The position numbers and the translations under genes are program-made. Positions 17,966 to 25,695 of a stretch of 64,000 nucleotides of DNA are shown piece after piece (position 1 is the first letter of the stretch; each line of letters opens with the position of its first letter). The stretch comes from Pseudonocardia oceani (GTDB lineage Bacteria > Actinomycetota > Actinomycetes > Mycobacteriales > Pseudonocardiaceae). Where the stretch lies: contig NZ_JADQDF010000001.1 of assembly GCF_019263585.2 (NCBI RefSeq), positions 6,082,501-6,146,500 of the forward strand, given 5' to 3'. Under the pieces are notes generated by a model. That model made no database searches, was not told the origin of the DNA, and was given only the letters and a program-made list of their open reading frames with translations.

Positions 17966-19257
17966 CCACCACCGAACGCACTCCGGAGCCGCAACGCACT
18001 CCGGAGGGGGGCCGTGCCAGCACCACGGCTCCGAAGTGCGCACCGGCACGTGAGCGGGTGGAGGCGCACGAGCTCGTGGACGTCGCGTTCTCCGTCAACG
18101 GGTCGCCCGTGTCGGTGTCCGTGCCGCCCCGGATGCACCTGGCCGACGCCCTGCGCGAGCAGCTGGGGCTCACCGGCACCCACCTCGGGTGCGAGCACGG
18201 GGTCTGCGGGATGTGCACGATCCTCGTCGACGGCGACGCGGCGCGGGCCTGTCTGCTGTTCGCCGTGCAGTGCGAGGGCGCCGAGATCGTCACCGTGGAG
18301 GGGCTCGGGTCGCCGGAGCAGCAGCACCCGCTGCAGGAGGCGTTCTCCCACCACCACGGCCTGCAGTGCGGCTTCTGCACGCCGGGCATGCTGATGAGCT
18401 CCTACGACCTGCTCACGAACTCGCCGGACCACGCGGGCGACGACGAGCTGCCCGAGCAGATGTCGGGCGTGCTGTGCCGCTGCACCGGCTACCGCGGGAT
18501 CCTCGCCGCGGTGTCGGACGTGCACGGGACCCACCCCGACGGGGTGCCCGGGCCGCGCAACTGCGCCGCCCGCACGCTGGTGGGGCGGGGGAGCGGGCCG
18601 GCGTCGTCGGAGGCCGCGGCCGACGGTGCGCCGGCCGACGAGGTACCGGCCGCCGCCCCGGCCGAGGTGCGCATCCCCACGGGCGCTCCCTCGGCCACGG
18701 TGCTGGTCACCAGCGAGCTGCGCTCGCCGGTCGCGGCCGTCTGGGAGGTCATGTCCGACGTGTCCCGGCTCGTGGCCTGCCTCCCGGGCGCCGAGCTCAC
18801 CGAGACGCTGCCCGGTGACCGCTACCGCGGTCGTGCCGGCGTCGCCCTCGGGCCGGTGAAGCTGTCGTTCGAGGGCCTCGCGCAGATCCTCGAGCGCGAC
18901 GCCGACTCCCACCGCATCCGGCTCGTCGGCCAGGGGCGCGACACCGGCGGGAGCGCCACCCAGGCCGACATCCGGCTGCACGCGGAGCCCGGCCCGGACG
19001 GCGGCTCGGTGCTGCGCGCCGAGGCCGACCTGTTCCTCTCCGGCCGCATCGCCCAGTTCGGGCGGGCGCTGGCCGGCGACGTCAGCAGGCGGCTGTTCGA
19101 GCAGTTCGCCGCCGCGGTGGACGCGAGCGCCCGCACCGGTGCGGCGCCCGATGTGCGGGTGGCCCCGCCGAGCCCGGTGCGGATCGCAGCGGGCGCGGTG
19201 GCCGACGCCGTGCGCCGTCGGGTCCGCGCCCTGCGCGCGCGCCTGCGGCGCAGGTAG
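17962..19257 (+). CDS. Molybdenum hydroxylase 2Fe-2S subunit fused to a CoxG/SRPBCC domain
   Basis: This 431-residue fusion has three parts. Residues 1-35 are a Thr/Pro-rich extension. Residues 36-190 are the two-cluster iron-sulfur subunit: GCEHGVCGMC near 76 (plant-type cluster), then CGFCTPGM and CRCTGY near 136-177 (second cluster). After an Ala/Glu linker (about 200-245) comes a CoxG-like SRPBCC domain (PVAAVWEVMSDVSRLVACLPGAEL) and a basic tail. Stand-alone CoxG in CO dehydrogenase clusters is linked to membrane association. Fusion here suggests the complex is tethered or that maturation is built in. The first 35 residues are encoded partly by a hairpin, so a later GTG start near 18058 is possible. 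Confidence 0.88.
   Translation: MTTTERTPEPQRTPEGGRASTTAPKCAPARERVEAHELVDVAFSVNGSPVSVSVPPRMHLADALREQLGLTGTHLGCEHGVCGMCTILVDGDAARACLLFAVQCEGAEIVTVEGLGSPEQQHPLQEAFSHHHGLQCGFCTPGMLMSSYDLLTNSPDHAGDDELPEQMSGVLCRCTGYRGILAAVSDVHGTHPDGVPGPRNCAARTLVGRGSGPASSEAAADGAPADEVPAAAPAEVRIPTGAPSATVLVTSELRSPVAAVWEVMSDVSRLVACLPGAELTETLPGDRYRGRAGVALGPVKLSFEGLAQILERDADSHRIRLVGQGRDTGGSATQADIRLHAEPGPDGGSVLRAEADLFLSGRIAQFGRALAGDVSRRLFEQFAAAVDASARTGAAPDVRVAPPSPVRIAAGAVADAVRRRVRALRARLRRR
17996..18039. repeat. Imperfect hairpin inside the 5' end of the 2Fe-2S/CoxG gene
   Basis: GCACTCCGGA (17996-18005) pairs with TCCGAAGTGC (18030-18039) with one mismatch, and an inner GCCGTG/CACGGC pair closes a 7-base loop; a five-base bulge interrupts the left arm. 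The 14-mer AACGCACTCCGGAG also occurs twice in tandem (17975-17988 and 17993-18006). It resembles the long intergenic hairpins elsewhere in the window but lies in frame within a coding extension. Confidence 0.55.
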
Positions 19258-19265
19258 ACCCGCGC

Positions 19266-19294
19266 ACCCCCGGCCGGCCGCTGCAGCCGGGGGT
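19266..19294 (+). terminator. GC-rich stem-loop after the hydroxylase operon
   Basis: ACCCCCGGC and GCCGGGGGT form a perfect 9-bp stem with an 11-base loop, starting 9 bp after the last gene of the operon. There is no T tract. The rest of the gap up to 19416 holds no convincing gene. Confidence 0.55.
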
Positions 19295-19416
19295 TCAGCG
19301 GCGCCGCGCGCCCGCACCCCGAGCACCGACGCCCCCAGCGCGGCTCCGAGCCCGACCATCCCGGCGAGCGCGCCCCGACGACCTGCTCGGAGGCGGGCCG
19401 GTCGCGCACGGCGACG

Positions 19417-19896
19417 TCAGGCGGACGAGCCCGCGCCGAGCAGGGCGTCGAGCCGGTCGACGAACTCCACCTGCGCGGCGACCAGCTTCCGCCGCGCGGC
19501 GTCGAGCTCGAACCAGGCCACGCGGTCGATCTCCGGGAAGGCCTGGACCGTGCCCGACCTGGGCGGCCACTCCAGGTCGAACGTGCCCGGGTGCAGGAGG
19601 GCGGGGTCGAAGTCGCCCTCCCGCGCGAACACGGTGATCTGCTTGCGGCCCCCGCGCTGGGAGACCGTGCCCAGCTCGCGCGAGTCCCCGGGCGGCGGCC
19701 GGTGCCCGAGCTCCTCGGTGAACTCGCGCTCGGCGGCCGCGAACGGCTCCTCGTCGGGCTCGTGCTCGCCCTTGGGGATCGACCAGGCGGCGTCGTCCTT
19801 GCGCGCCCAGTAGGGCCCGCCCATGTGCCCGAGCAGCACCTCGACGCCGCCCGGCGCCTCCCGGTACAGCAACAGCCCTGCGCTCAGTACAGCCAC
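19417..19896 (-). CDS. NUDIX hydrolase
   Basis: This 159-residue NUDIX-fold protein has a complete Nudix box: GEHEPDEEPFAAAEREFTEELG at about residues 43-64, matching Gx5Ex7REUxEExGU. The preceding WSIPKGE and the N-terminal SAGLLLYREAPGGVEVLLGH are typical of the small actinobacterial AP4A/MutT-like group. It probably hydrolyses a nucleoside diphosphate derivative; the exact substrate is not evident. The GTG at 19896 (VAVLSAG) is the only plausible start near the fold boundary. It lies downstream of the LLM gene on the same strand. Confidence 0.88.
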   Translation of the reverse strand: MAVLSAGLLLYREAPGGVEVLLGHMGGPYWARKDDAAWSIPKGEHEPDEEPFAAAEREFTEELGHRPPPGDSRELGTVSQRGGRKQITVFAREGDFDPALLHPGTFDLEWPPRSGTVQAFPEIDRVAWFELDAARRKLVAAQVEFVDRLDALLGAGSSA

Positions 19897-19916
19897 GGCC
19901 TCAGCATCCCAGACCC

Positions 19917-19935
19917 GGGTCCCGGACCGGGACCC
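19917..19935. repeat. Short palindrome between LLM and NUDIX genes
   Basis: GGGTCCCGG and CCGGGACCC are perfect 9-bp arms around a single base in the 44-bp gap. It may be a weak terminator for the LLM gene or a protein site; no T tract follows on the minus strand. Confidence 0.4.
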
Positions 19936-19940
19936 CCGGA

Positions 19941-20714
19941 TCAGGAACGGGAGTCGCGCCAGGCGATCCACTCCTTGAGCAGGCCGAGGTCGTAGTCGGG
20001 CCCGCCTACGCCGACGGTGAACAGCGTGGCGCCCGCGTCGACCAGGGCGTCGGCGACCTCGCCGGGCGGCTTGCCGACCCCGATCGACCGCTCGATCTGC
20101 GACGGCTCGCGGCCCACGTCGGCGCAGTGGCCGTCGAGGATGCCGTTCTTGCGGACGAGCGTGTCGACGTCGCCGAAGCTGTGCCAGATCCGGGCGTGCT
20201 CGGCGGTGTAGCGCAGCGTCTTCCTCTCCCCGCCGCCGCCGATGAGGATCGGGATCTCGCGGGTGGGGGCCGGGTTGAGCTTGGCCCAGCGGGCGCGGAT
20301 GCGCGGCAGCGCCTGCGCCAGGTCGGCCAGCCGCGATCCGGCGGTGCCGAAGTCGTAGCCGTACTCGTCGTAGTCGCGCTCGAACCAACCCGCGCCGATG
20401 CCCAGGATAAGCCGGCCGCCGGAGATGTGGTCGACGGTGCGGGCCATGTCGGCGAGCAGCTCGGGGTTGCGGTAGCTGTTGCAGGTGACCAGGGCGCCGA
20501 TCTCGACGCGGGAGGTGGCCTCGGCCCAGGCGCCGAGCATCGTCCAGCACTCGAAGTGCTCGCCGTCGGGCTCGCCGTAGAGCGGGAAGAAGTGGTCCCA
20601 GTTGAACACGACGTCGACGCCGGCCTCCTCGGCCTCCGCGACGGCGGAACGGATCTGGCGGTACTCGGCGTGCTGCGGCTGCAGCTGGACACCGATCCGG
20701 ATGGGGTACGTCAT
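19941..20714 (-). CDS. LLM class F420-dependent oxidoreductase
   Basis: This 257-residue luciferase-like TIM-barrel protein has VVFNWDHFFPLYG near residue 36, IGALVTCNSYRNPELLADMARTVDHISGGRLILGIGAGW at about 72-110 with the F420-type GxGxGW ending, and LIGGGGERKTLRYTAEHA near 157. Family members use reduced or oxidised F420 to act on secondary alcohols, ketones or imines; the substrate here is unknown. The ATG at 20714 overlaps the stop of the Pr6Pr gene (ATGA), so it is translated from the same message. Confidence 0.88.
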   Translation of the reverse strand: MTYPIRIGVQLQPQHAEYRQIRSAVAEAEEAGVDVVFNWDHFFPLYGEPDGEHFECWTMLGAWAEATSRVEIGALVTCNSYRNPELLADMARTVDHISGGRLILGIGAGWFERDYDEYGYDFGTAGSRLADLAQALPRIRARWAKLNPAPTREIPILIGGGGERKTLRYTAEHARIWHSFGDVDTLVRKNGILDGHCADVGREPSQIERSIGVGKPPGEVADALVDAGATLFTVGVGGPDYDLGLLKEWIAWRDSRS

Positions 20715-21361
20715 GCCCCGATCCTGGCACCGCCCGCGGCCCGCCGCCCGAGCAGACGGTCCAGGCCCAGCACCGCCGCGGCGAGCACCCCGAAGAGCAC
20801 GGCGATGCCGACGCAGTTGAGCGCCACCTGCCCGTAGCCCAGCAGGGCGACGTCGACGAACGGGTAGGGGTACCAGTCGATGACCGCCCCTCGCGCGAGC
20901 GTGAACGCGAGCCAGGCGACGGGGTAGAGCACCGACAGCAGCACGACCCGGCGGTCGGTGGTGCCGCGCGGCCCGAACAGCACCCAGCCGACGATCGCGA
21001 GCGCGGGCGTCACGGAGTGGAACAGCTGGTCGGCGAGCTCCTCGGCGCCGCTCAGCTCGCGCAGCCCGGCGAGCAGCGTGTGGTGGACCGCCGCGGTCAC
21101 GCCGATGCCGACCAGTGCGTCGAGGCGCAGCACGGCCAGCACCGTCGAGCGGCGCTCCGGGCGCAGCGCGACCGCCAGCGAGGTGCCCGCGACCAGCAGG
21201 TTCGTCAGGATCGTGAAGAACGTGAAGAGGTTGGCGACGCGCGCGCCCGGCGTGTCGAACGCCCCGTCCTGCGCGGCCGCGGTGATGGGGACCTGGATGA
21301 CGAGCGCGACGACGACGACGGCGGCGGTCGCGGCGTGCCAGACACGGCCGGTGACGGACAT
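20711..21361 (-). CDS. Pr6Pr family integral membrane protein
   Basis: This 216-residue protein has about six hydrophobic helices. The pattern fits the Pr6Pr (FAR-17a/AIG1-like) family: a first helix, then NLFTFFTILTNLLVAGTSL, HSVTPALAIVGWVLFG with a conserved His, VLYPVAWLAFTLARG, and DWYPYPFVDVALLGYG. The conserved Thr/His in related eukaryotic proteins act in lipid-ester hydrolysis, but that activity is not established for bacterial members. It is the first gene of a short minus-strand unit with the LLM enzyme, and is divergent from the DUF742 gene. Confidence 0.8.
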   Translation of the reverse strand: MSVTGRVWHAATAAVVVVALVIQVPITAAAQDGAFDTPGARVANLFTFFTILTNLLVAGTSLAVALRPERRSTVLAVLRLDALVGIGVTAAVHHTLLAGLRELSGAEELADQLFHSVTPALAIVGWVLFGPRGTTDRRVVLLSVLYPVAWLAFTLARGAVIDWYPYPFVDVALLGYGQVALNCVGIAVLFGVLAAAVLGLDRLLGRRAAGGARIGA

Positions 21362-21391
21362 GTCACGGACGCTACCGACCCGGCCACCGCA

Positions 21392-21414
21392 CCGGGTGAA
21401 TACTGCTCACCGGG
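21392..21414. promoter_or_regulatory. Inverted repeat between Pr6Pr and DUF742 genes
   Basis: CCGGGTGA and TCACCGGG form 8-bp arms (one mismatch) around the 7-base spacer ATACTGC, just upstream of the DUF742 start. It is in operator position between divergent genes; the regulator is unknown. Confidence 0.4.
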
Positions 21415-21424
21415 AGGTGTCGTC

Positions 21425-22165
21425 ATGGCCGTGGAACGGCAGCGCAACAGGCCGGTAACCCCGGGCGTCCAGGGTTCGGACATGCCCAGCTCCGCCGACG
21501 GCCCACCGGAGATCGGGCTCACGGGTGCGCGCTTCGGCGGTCCGTCGCGCAGGCGCCGGGCGCGGTCGGAGCGGAGCGGGGCCGAGCCGGCCCCCGTCCG
21601 GGACCCCGCGCCGCCCGCCGTCCCGCCGCTGCCCGAGCCGGGCGACGACGGCCCGTCCGTCGGACTCACCGGGGCCCGGTTCGGTGGCGGTTCCCGCCCG
21701 CGGCGGCGGACCGACCGGTCCGAGCCGGCCGCGCTGCGGCCCGCGCCGGTGCACGAGACGCCCGTCGAGCCCCCGCCGGCGCCCGCCGAGCAGACCCTCC
21801 CCGTCGAGCGCCTCCTCCCGGTGCCGGGCGACGACGGGCCGTCCCGCACGCTCGTGCGCCCCTACGTCCTCACCGGCGGCCGCACGCGCGCCAGGGTGTC
21901 GTTCGCGCTGGAGGCGCTCGTCACGGCCACCGGTCCCGCGCGGCCCGGGGAGCCGTTCGACCACGGCCGGATCCGCGAGCTGTGCCACGGCCCGCGCTCG
22001 GTGGCCGAGGTCGCCGCGCTGCTGGGGGTCCCGCTCGGCGTGGCGCAGATCCTGCTGGCCGACATGCTCGACGCGGGGGCCGTGCAGGTCCACCGCACGG
22101 CCGACGCCGGGGGTCCCGACCTGGTGCTGATGGAGCGGGTGCTCTCCGGGCTGCGCCGGCTCTGA
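21425..22165 (+). CDS. Orphan DUF742 protein with GLTGARFGG repeats
   Basis: This 246-residue protein has a disordered, Arg/Pro-rich N-terminal half carrying two copies of GLTGARFGG (near residues 31 and 79), each followed by a basic patch, and repeats of PGDDGPS. A C-terminal DUF742 domain begins RPYVLTGGRT near 142 and contains a winged-helix-like segment (LCHGPRSVAEVAALLGVPLGVAQILLADML). DUF742 proteins normally sit in conservons with a histidine kinase, a roadblock protein and a Ras-like GTPase; none is adjacent here. A strong Shine-Dalgarno sequence (GGGAGG) precedes the ATG at 21425. It may interact with a conservon encoded elsewhere. Confidence 0.85.
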   Translation: MAVERQRNRPVTPGVQGSDMPSSADGPPEIGLTGARFGGPSRRRRARSERSGAEPAPVRDPAPPAVPPLPEPGDDGPSVGLTGARFGGGSRPRRRTDRSEPAALRPAPVHETPVEPPPAPAEQTLPVERLLPVPGDDGPSRTLVRPYVLTGGRTRARVSFALEALVTATGPARPGEPFDHGRIRELCHGPRSVAEVAALLGVPLGVAQILLADMLDAGAVQVHRTADAGGPDLVLMERVLSGLRRL

Positions 22166-22178
22166 GCCCCGTCGGGGC
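22166..22178 (+). terminator. Small stem after the DUF742 gene
   Basis: GCCCCG-T-CGGGGC overlaps the end of the DUF742 stop region. The 6-bp stem is weak for a terminator by itself; it is the only structure in this gap. Confidence 0.3.
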
Positions 22179-22259
22179 CGAACGGGGCGGCCCGCCCGTC
22201 CGGGTGGGACCGGTCACCCCGAGGTCGCGTCACCCGCTCCGGTGTGGCACAACAGGCGG

Positions 22260-23462
22260 GTGACCACCGTGGATCCGCTGCCGCCGCCCGTGCCCGTCGT
22301 CGCCCCGCCGTACCACACGCCCGAGCGCGAGGAGCTGCAGTCGCGGGCCCGGCGGTTCGCCACGGAGCGCGTGCTGCCGGTGGCCAACGAGCTCGACCCC
22401 GTGAAGGGCGAGATCCCGCGCCCGCTGCTGGACGAGATGGCCGACGAGGGCTGGTTCGGCATCACCGTCGACCGCGAGCACGGCGGCATGGGCCTGGGCG
22501 CGTTCGAGTACTGCATGGTCGCCGAGGAGCTCGCCCGCGCCTGGATGAGCGTCGGCAGCATCATCGCCCGCGCGCAGGGGGCCGGCACCGGTGTCGCCGA
22601 CCCGACCCGCCGCGACGAGCTGCTGCGCCGCAGCGCGAAGGGCCAGTGGATCGGCGCGATCGCGCTGTCCGAGCCCGACGCGGGGTCCGACCTCGCCGGC
22701 GTCGCCACCCGCGCCGTCCGCGACGGGGACGAGTACGTCGTCACCGGCCGCAAGCGCTGGACCGGCAACGCGAAGGCCGCCGACTTCATCCAGGTCCTCG
22801 TCCGCACCGCCGACCCGGGCCCGGACGAGAAGCGTTCCGCCGGCCTCGCGACGCTGCTGGTGGAGAAGGAGCGCGACGGGTTCCCCGAGGGCATCACCGG
22901 CTCCCCGATCGACAAGATCGGCTACCACGGGTTCGTCACGTGGGACCTCGAGTTCGACGGCTTCCGCGTCCCGGTCGCCAACCGGATCGGCAAGGCGGGC
23001 TTCGCCGACGCCCAGAAGTGGCTCAACACCGCCCGCGTGCACACCGCGGCGCGGGCCGTCGGGCTGGCGCGCGCGGCCGTCGAGGACTGCATCGTCTACC
23101 TGCAGGACCGCGAGCAGTTCGAGCACCCGATCGGCGACTTTCAGGCCGTGCGGTTCACCCTCGCGAACATGGCGGCGCGCGTGGAGCAGGCGCGGGCGTT
23201 CTACCAGCACGTCGCGCACCTCATCGACCTCGGGCAGCCCTGCGAGCGCGAGGCCGCGATGGTGAAGCTGATGGCCACCGAGATGGCCGCGGAGGTCACC
23301 GGCGACGGCATCCAGCTCCACGGCGGCAACGGCTACACCACCGAGCACCAGGTCGAGCGGCACTGGCGCGACGCCCGGCTCACGACGATCTTCGAGGGCA
23401 CCAGCGAGATCCAGCGCAAGATCATCGCCGATCGGCTGCTGCCGCGCAGCCCGCTGGGCTAG
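22260..23462 (+). CDS. Acyl-CoA dehydrogenase
   Basis: This FAD-dependent acyl-CoA dehydrogenase of about 400 residues has LSEPDAGSDLAG near residue 140 and KRWTGNAKAADF near 170 as flavin/substrate motifs, QFEHPIGDFQAVRF near 290, and TIFEGTSEIQ near 380 with the Glu of the catalytic-base position used by short- and medium-chain enzymes. It introduces a trans-2 double bond in an acyl-CoA. The start may be the GTG at 22260 or the one at 22242; both give the same family N-terminus. It stands alone between DUF742 and a convergent GGDEF-EAL gene. Chain length cannot be predicted. Confidence 0.92.
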   Translation: MTTVDPLPPPVPVVAPPYHTPEREELQSRARRFATERVLPVANELDPVKGEIPRPLLDEMADEGWFGITVDREHGGMGLGAFEYCMVAEELARAWMSVGSIIARAQGAGTGVADPTRRDELLRRSAKGQWIGAIALSEPDAGSDLAGVATRAVRDGDEYVVTGRKRWTGNAKAADFIQVLVRTADPGPDEKRSAGLATLLVEKERDGFPEGITGSPIDKIGYHGFVTWDLEFDGFRVPVANRIGKAGFADAQKWLNTARVHTAARAVGLARAAVEDCIVYLQDREQFEHPIGDFQAVRFTLANMAARVEQARAFYQHVAHLIDLGQPCEREAAMVKLMATEMAAEVTGDGIQLHGGNGYTTEHQVERHWRDARLTTIFEGTSEIQRKIIADRLLPRSPLG

Positions 23463-23475
23463 CGGGGACGCGCGT

Positions 23476-25608
23476 TCACAGCGACCGCGCCCCGACGGCG
23501 CCGCGGGCCAGCATCGCGGTGATCGCCGGGGCGTCGGTGGCCGGGGAGTAGTGCCAGCCCTGGCCGACGTCGCAGCCCAGCGCGTGCAGCAGCCGGCCCT
23601 GCTCGGCGGTCTCCACGTGCTCGGCGGTGACCGACAGCCCGAGCGTGTGCGCGAGCCGCACGAGGTGGGCCAGGACGTCGGCGTCGATCGCGTCGCCGGT
23701 GACGCCCGGGCCGGTGCCGCGCCCGGTCACGAACGACCCGGCCAGCTTGAGCACGTGCACCGGCAGCTCGCGCAGGTAGGCGAGGTTGGAGTAGCCGGTG
23801 CCGAAGTCGTCGATCGCGATGCGGACGCCGAGCGCGGCGAGGCGGCGCAGCACCACCAGCGGGGCGCCGGTCGTCGCCATCGCGGCGGTCTCGGTGAGCT
23901 CGAGCTGCAGGGCGGCGGGAGGCAGGCCGGTCTCGCGCAGCACGCGCGCCACGTCGTCGACCAGCCCGGGCTCGTGGACCTGGCGCACTGCGATGTTGAC
24001 GCTGACGAAGACGTCCTCACCGCCCGGCTCGGCGCGCCAGCGCACGGCCTGCGCGCACGCCTGCTCCAGCACCCACCGACCCAGCGGCACGATGAGCCCG
24101 CTCTCCTCGGCGAGCGGCACGAACTCGTCGGGCCCCAGCGGCCGGTCGTGCCCGGGGCGCTCCCAGCGGACCAGTGCCTCGACGCCGACCAGCCGCGCGT
24201 CGGCCAGGCGCACCAGCGGCTGGTAGCAGACGAGGAACTCCTCGCGGGCCAGCGCGTCGGGCAGGCCGGCGGCGCGGGCGAAGCGCTCGATGTGGGCGCG
24301 GTGGCGGTCGGGGTCGAAGAAGGCGCAGCGGTCGCGGCCGTCGTCCTTGGCCCACATGAGGGTGGTGTCGGCGGCCTTGAGCAGCTCGGCGGCCGTGTCG
24401 CCGCCGTCGGAGCGCCGGACGACGCCGACGCTCGCCGTGACCGTCAGGTCGCGCCCGTCCAGGCGCAGCGGCCGGCGCACCGCGTCGAGGATCCGCCCGG
24501 GCACGCGCTCCAGCTCCGCCGCGCCGCCCTGCTCGACGAGCACCACGAACTCGTCGCCGCCCATCCGTGCGACGAGGTGTCCGTCGGGGACCAGGTCGGT
24601 GGTGAGGCGCTGCGCGACGGCCCGCAGGAGCTCGTCACCCACGGTGTGCCCGAGGGTGTCGTTGACGGCCTTGAACCCGTCGAGGTCGATGAAGCACACG
24701 CCGACCTCGCAGCCGCCCGTGCGCAGCGCGGCGTCGAGCCGCTCCAGGAACAGCGCGCGGTTGGGCAGGCGGGTGAGGGGGTCGTGCAGGGCCTGGTGGC
24801 GCAGGCGGTCCTCGAGGTCGCGGCGCTCGGTGATGTCGGCGACCATCCCGACGATGTACCGCGGCACCTCGTCCGGGTCGCGCAGCAGCGTCAGCACGAC
24901 CTCCAGGCGCACCGGGCGGCCCTCGGTGTGCCAGACGGTCTTCTCCAGGCGCATGTGGTCGAGCGTCCCGGCGAGCATGGCGTCGAGGCGGGTCCAGATC
25001 TCCGGGTCGTCCTCGGGGTGCACGAACTCCTGCAGGCTGTGCTCGCGGAACTGCTCCGGGGTGAGCCCGAAGATCTCGCCCAGCGCGGCGTTGGACTCCA
25101 GCACCCGCCCGTCCAGCGCCGCGACCCCGATGCCCATGGGGGAGCCCGCGAACACCGCGGCGAAGCGGGCCTCGCTCGTGCGGCGGGCGCGGTCGGCGGC
25201 CGAGCGGGCGGCGAGCGCGGCTAGGCCCAGGCGCTGCTGCTCGGCGCGGACCCGCTGCTGCACCGCCGCGGCGTAGCCCACGGCCATGCGCGACACGATC
25301 GTCGCCAGACGCGCCGCCGCATCCGGCGCGGTGGCGGCGGGGGAGAGGTGCGTGGTGAGGTGGGCGAGGCTCGCGTCGAGCACACCGAGGTCGGCGAGGC
25401 CGGCCAGGACGAGCGAGCGCCCCGTGTCGGCGGCGGCGTCACCCGCGCGGGCGGGGTCCTCCTCGGTCCACGCCGCGAGCAGCCGGGCGGCCGGATCGCG
25501 CAGCAGCGCGGCGACCGGCGCCGGGTCCGCGACCTCACCGCTCAGGGCGCGCGCCCACGACGCGGCCAGGGCGTCGGCCGCCCCGTCCTGCTCGTCGTGG
25601 CCGCTCAC
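23476..25608 (-). CDS. PAS-GGDEF-EAL cyclic-di-GMP turnover protein
   Basis: This 710-residue cytoplasmic protein has an N-terminal helical region without recognised family (about 1-140), a PAS domain (about 145-265), a GGDEF domain with intact MGGDEF near 365, and an EAL domain. The EAL domain has GVEALVRW, VNIAVRQ, LELTE, IDDFGTGYS, the lysine in LKLAG, AEHVE and GCDVGQGW, so the metal and catalytic residues appear to be in place. Both synthesis and hydrolysis of cyclic di-GMP are therefore possible, with PAS sensing as the switch. The GTG at 25608 is preceded by AGGAG at good spacing; the longer upstream frame is not convincing. Confidence 0.93.
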   Translation of the reverse strand: MSGHDEQDGAADALAASWARALSGEVADPAPVAALLRDPAARLLAAWTEEDPARAGDAAADTGRSLVLAGLADLGVLDASLAHLTTHLSPAATAPDAAARLATIVSRMAVGYAAAVQQRVRAEQQRLGLAALAARSAADRARRTSEARFAAVFAGSPMGIGVAALDGRVLESNAALGEIFGLTPEQFREHSLQEFVHPEDDPEIWTRLDAMLAGTLDHMRLEKTVWHTEGRPVRLEVVLTLLRDPDEVPRYIVGMVADITERRDLEDRLRHQALHDPLTRLPNRALFLERLDAALRTGGCEVGVCFIDLDGFKAVNDTLGHTVGDELLRAVAQRLTTDLVPDGHLVARMGGDEFVVLVEQGGAAELERVPGRILDAVRRPLRLDGRDLTVTASVGVVRRSDGGDTAAELLKAADTTLMWAKDDGRDRCAFFDPDRHRAHIERFARAAGLPDALAREEFLVCYQPLVRLADARLVGVEALVRWERPGHDRPLGPDEFVPLAEESGLIVPLGRWVLEQACAQAVRWRAEPGGEDVFVSVNIAVRQVHEPGLVDDVARVLRETGLPPAALQLELTETAAMATTGAPLVVLRRLAALGVRIAIDDFGTGYSNLAYLRELPVHVLKLAGSFVTGRGTGPGVTGDAIDADVLAHLVRLAHTLGLSVTAEHVETAEQGRLLHALGCDVGQGWHYSPATDAPAITAMLARGAVGARSL

Positions 25609-25695
25609 GCCGGCTCCTGCCTGTCCGGTCTCGCCGCACGGACGCCGCGACGATAGCCGTTGACGATCACCCCGCGCACCGTTCACCGTGCGTGA

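Noticed and set aside
19295..19416. Hydrophobic minus-strand stretch (GALAGMVGLGAALGASVLGV) after the hydroxylase operon
   Set aside because: A membrane-helix-like run, but it has no convincing start or ribosome site and continues into antisense of the CoxG fusion; at most a gene remnant.
23476..24300. Possible loss of phosphodiesterase activity in the EAL domain (LKLAGSFV and AEHVE instead of LKIDRSFV and AEGVE)
   Set aside because: The catalytic Lys and Glu are kept; the altered positions are not the metal or base ligands, so inactivity is not supported.
25655..25690. GATCAC...GTGATC symmetry upstream of the GGDEF-EAL gene
   Set aside because: Arms of only six bases with an irregular interior; it could be chance at this base composition.
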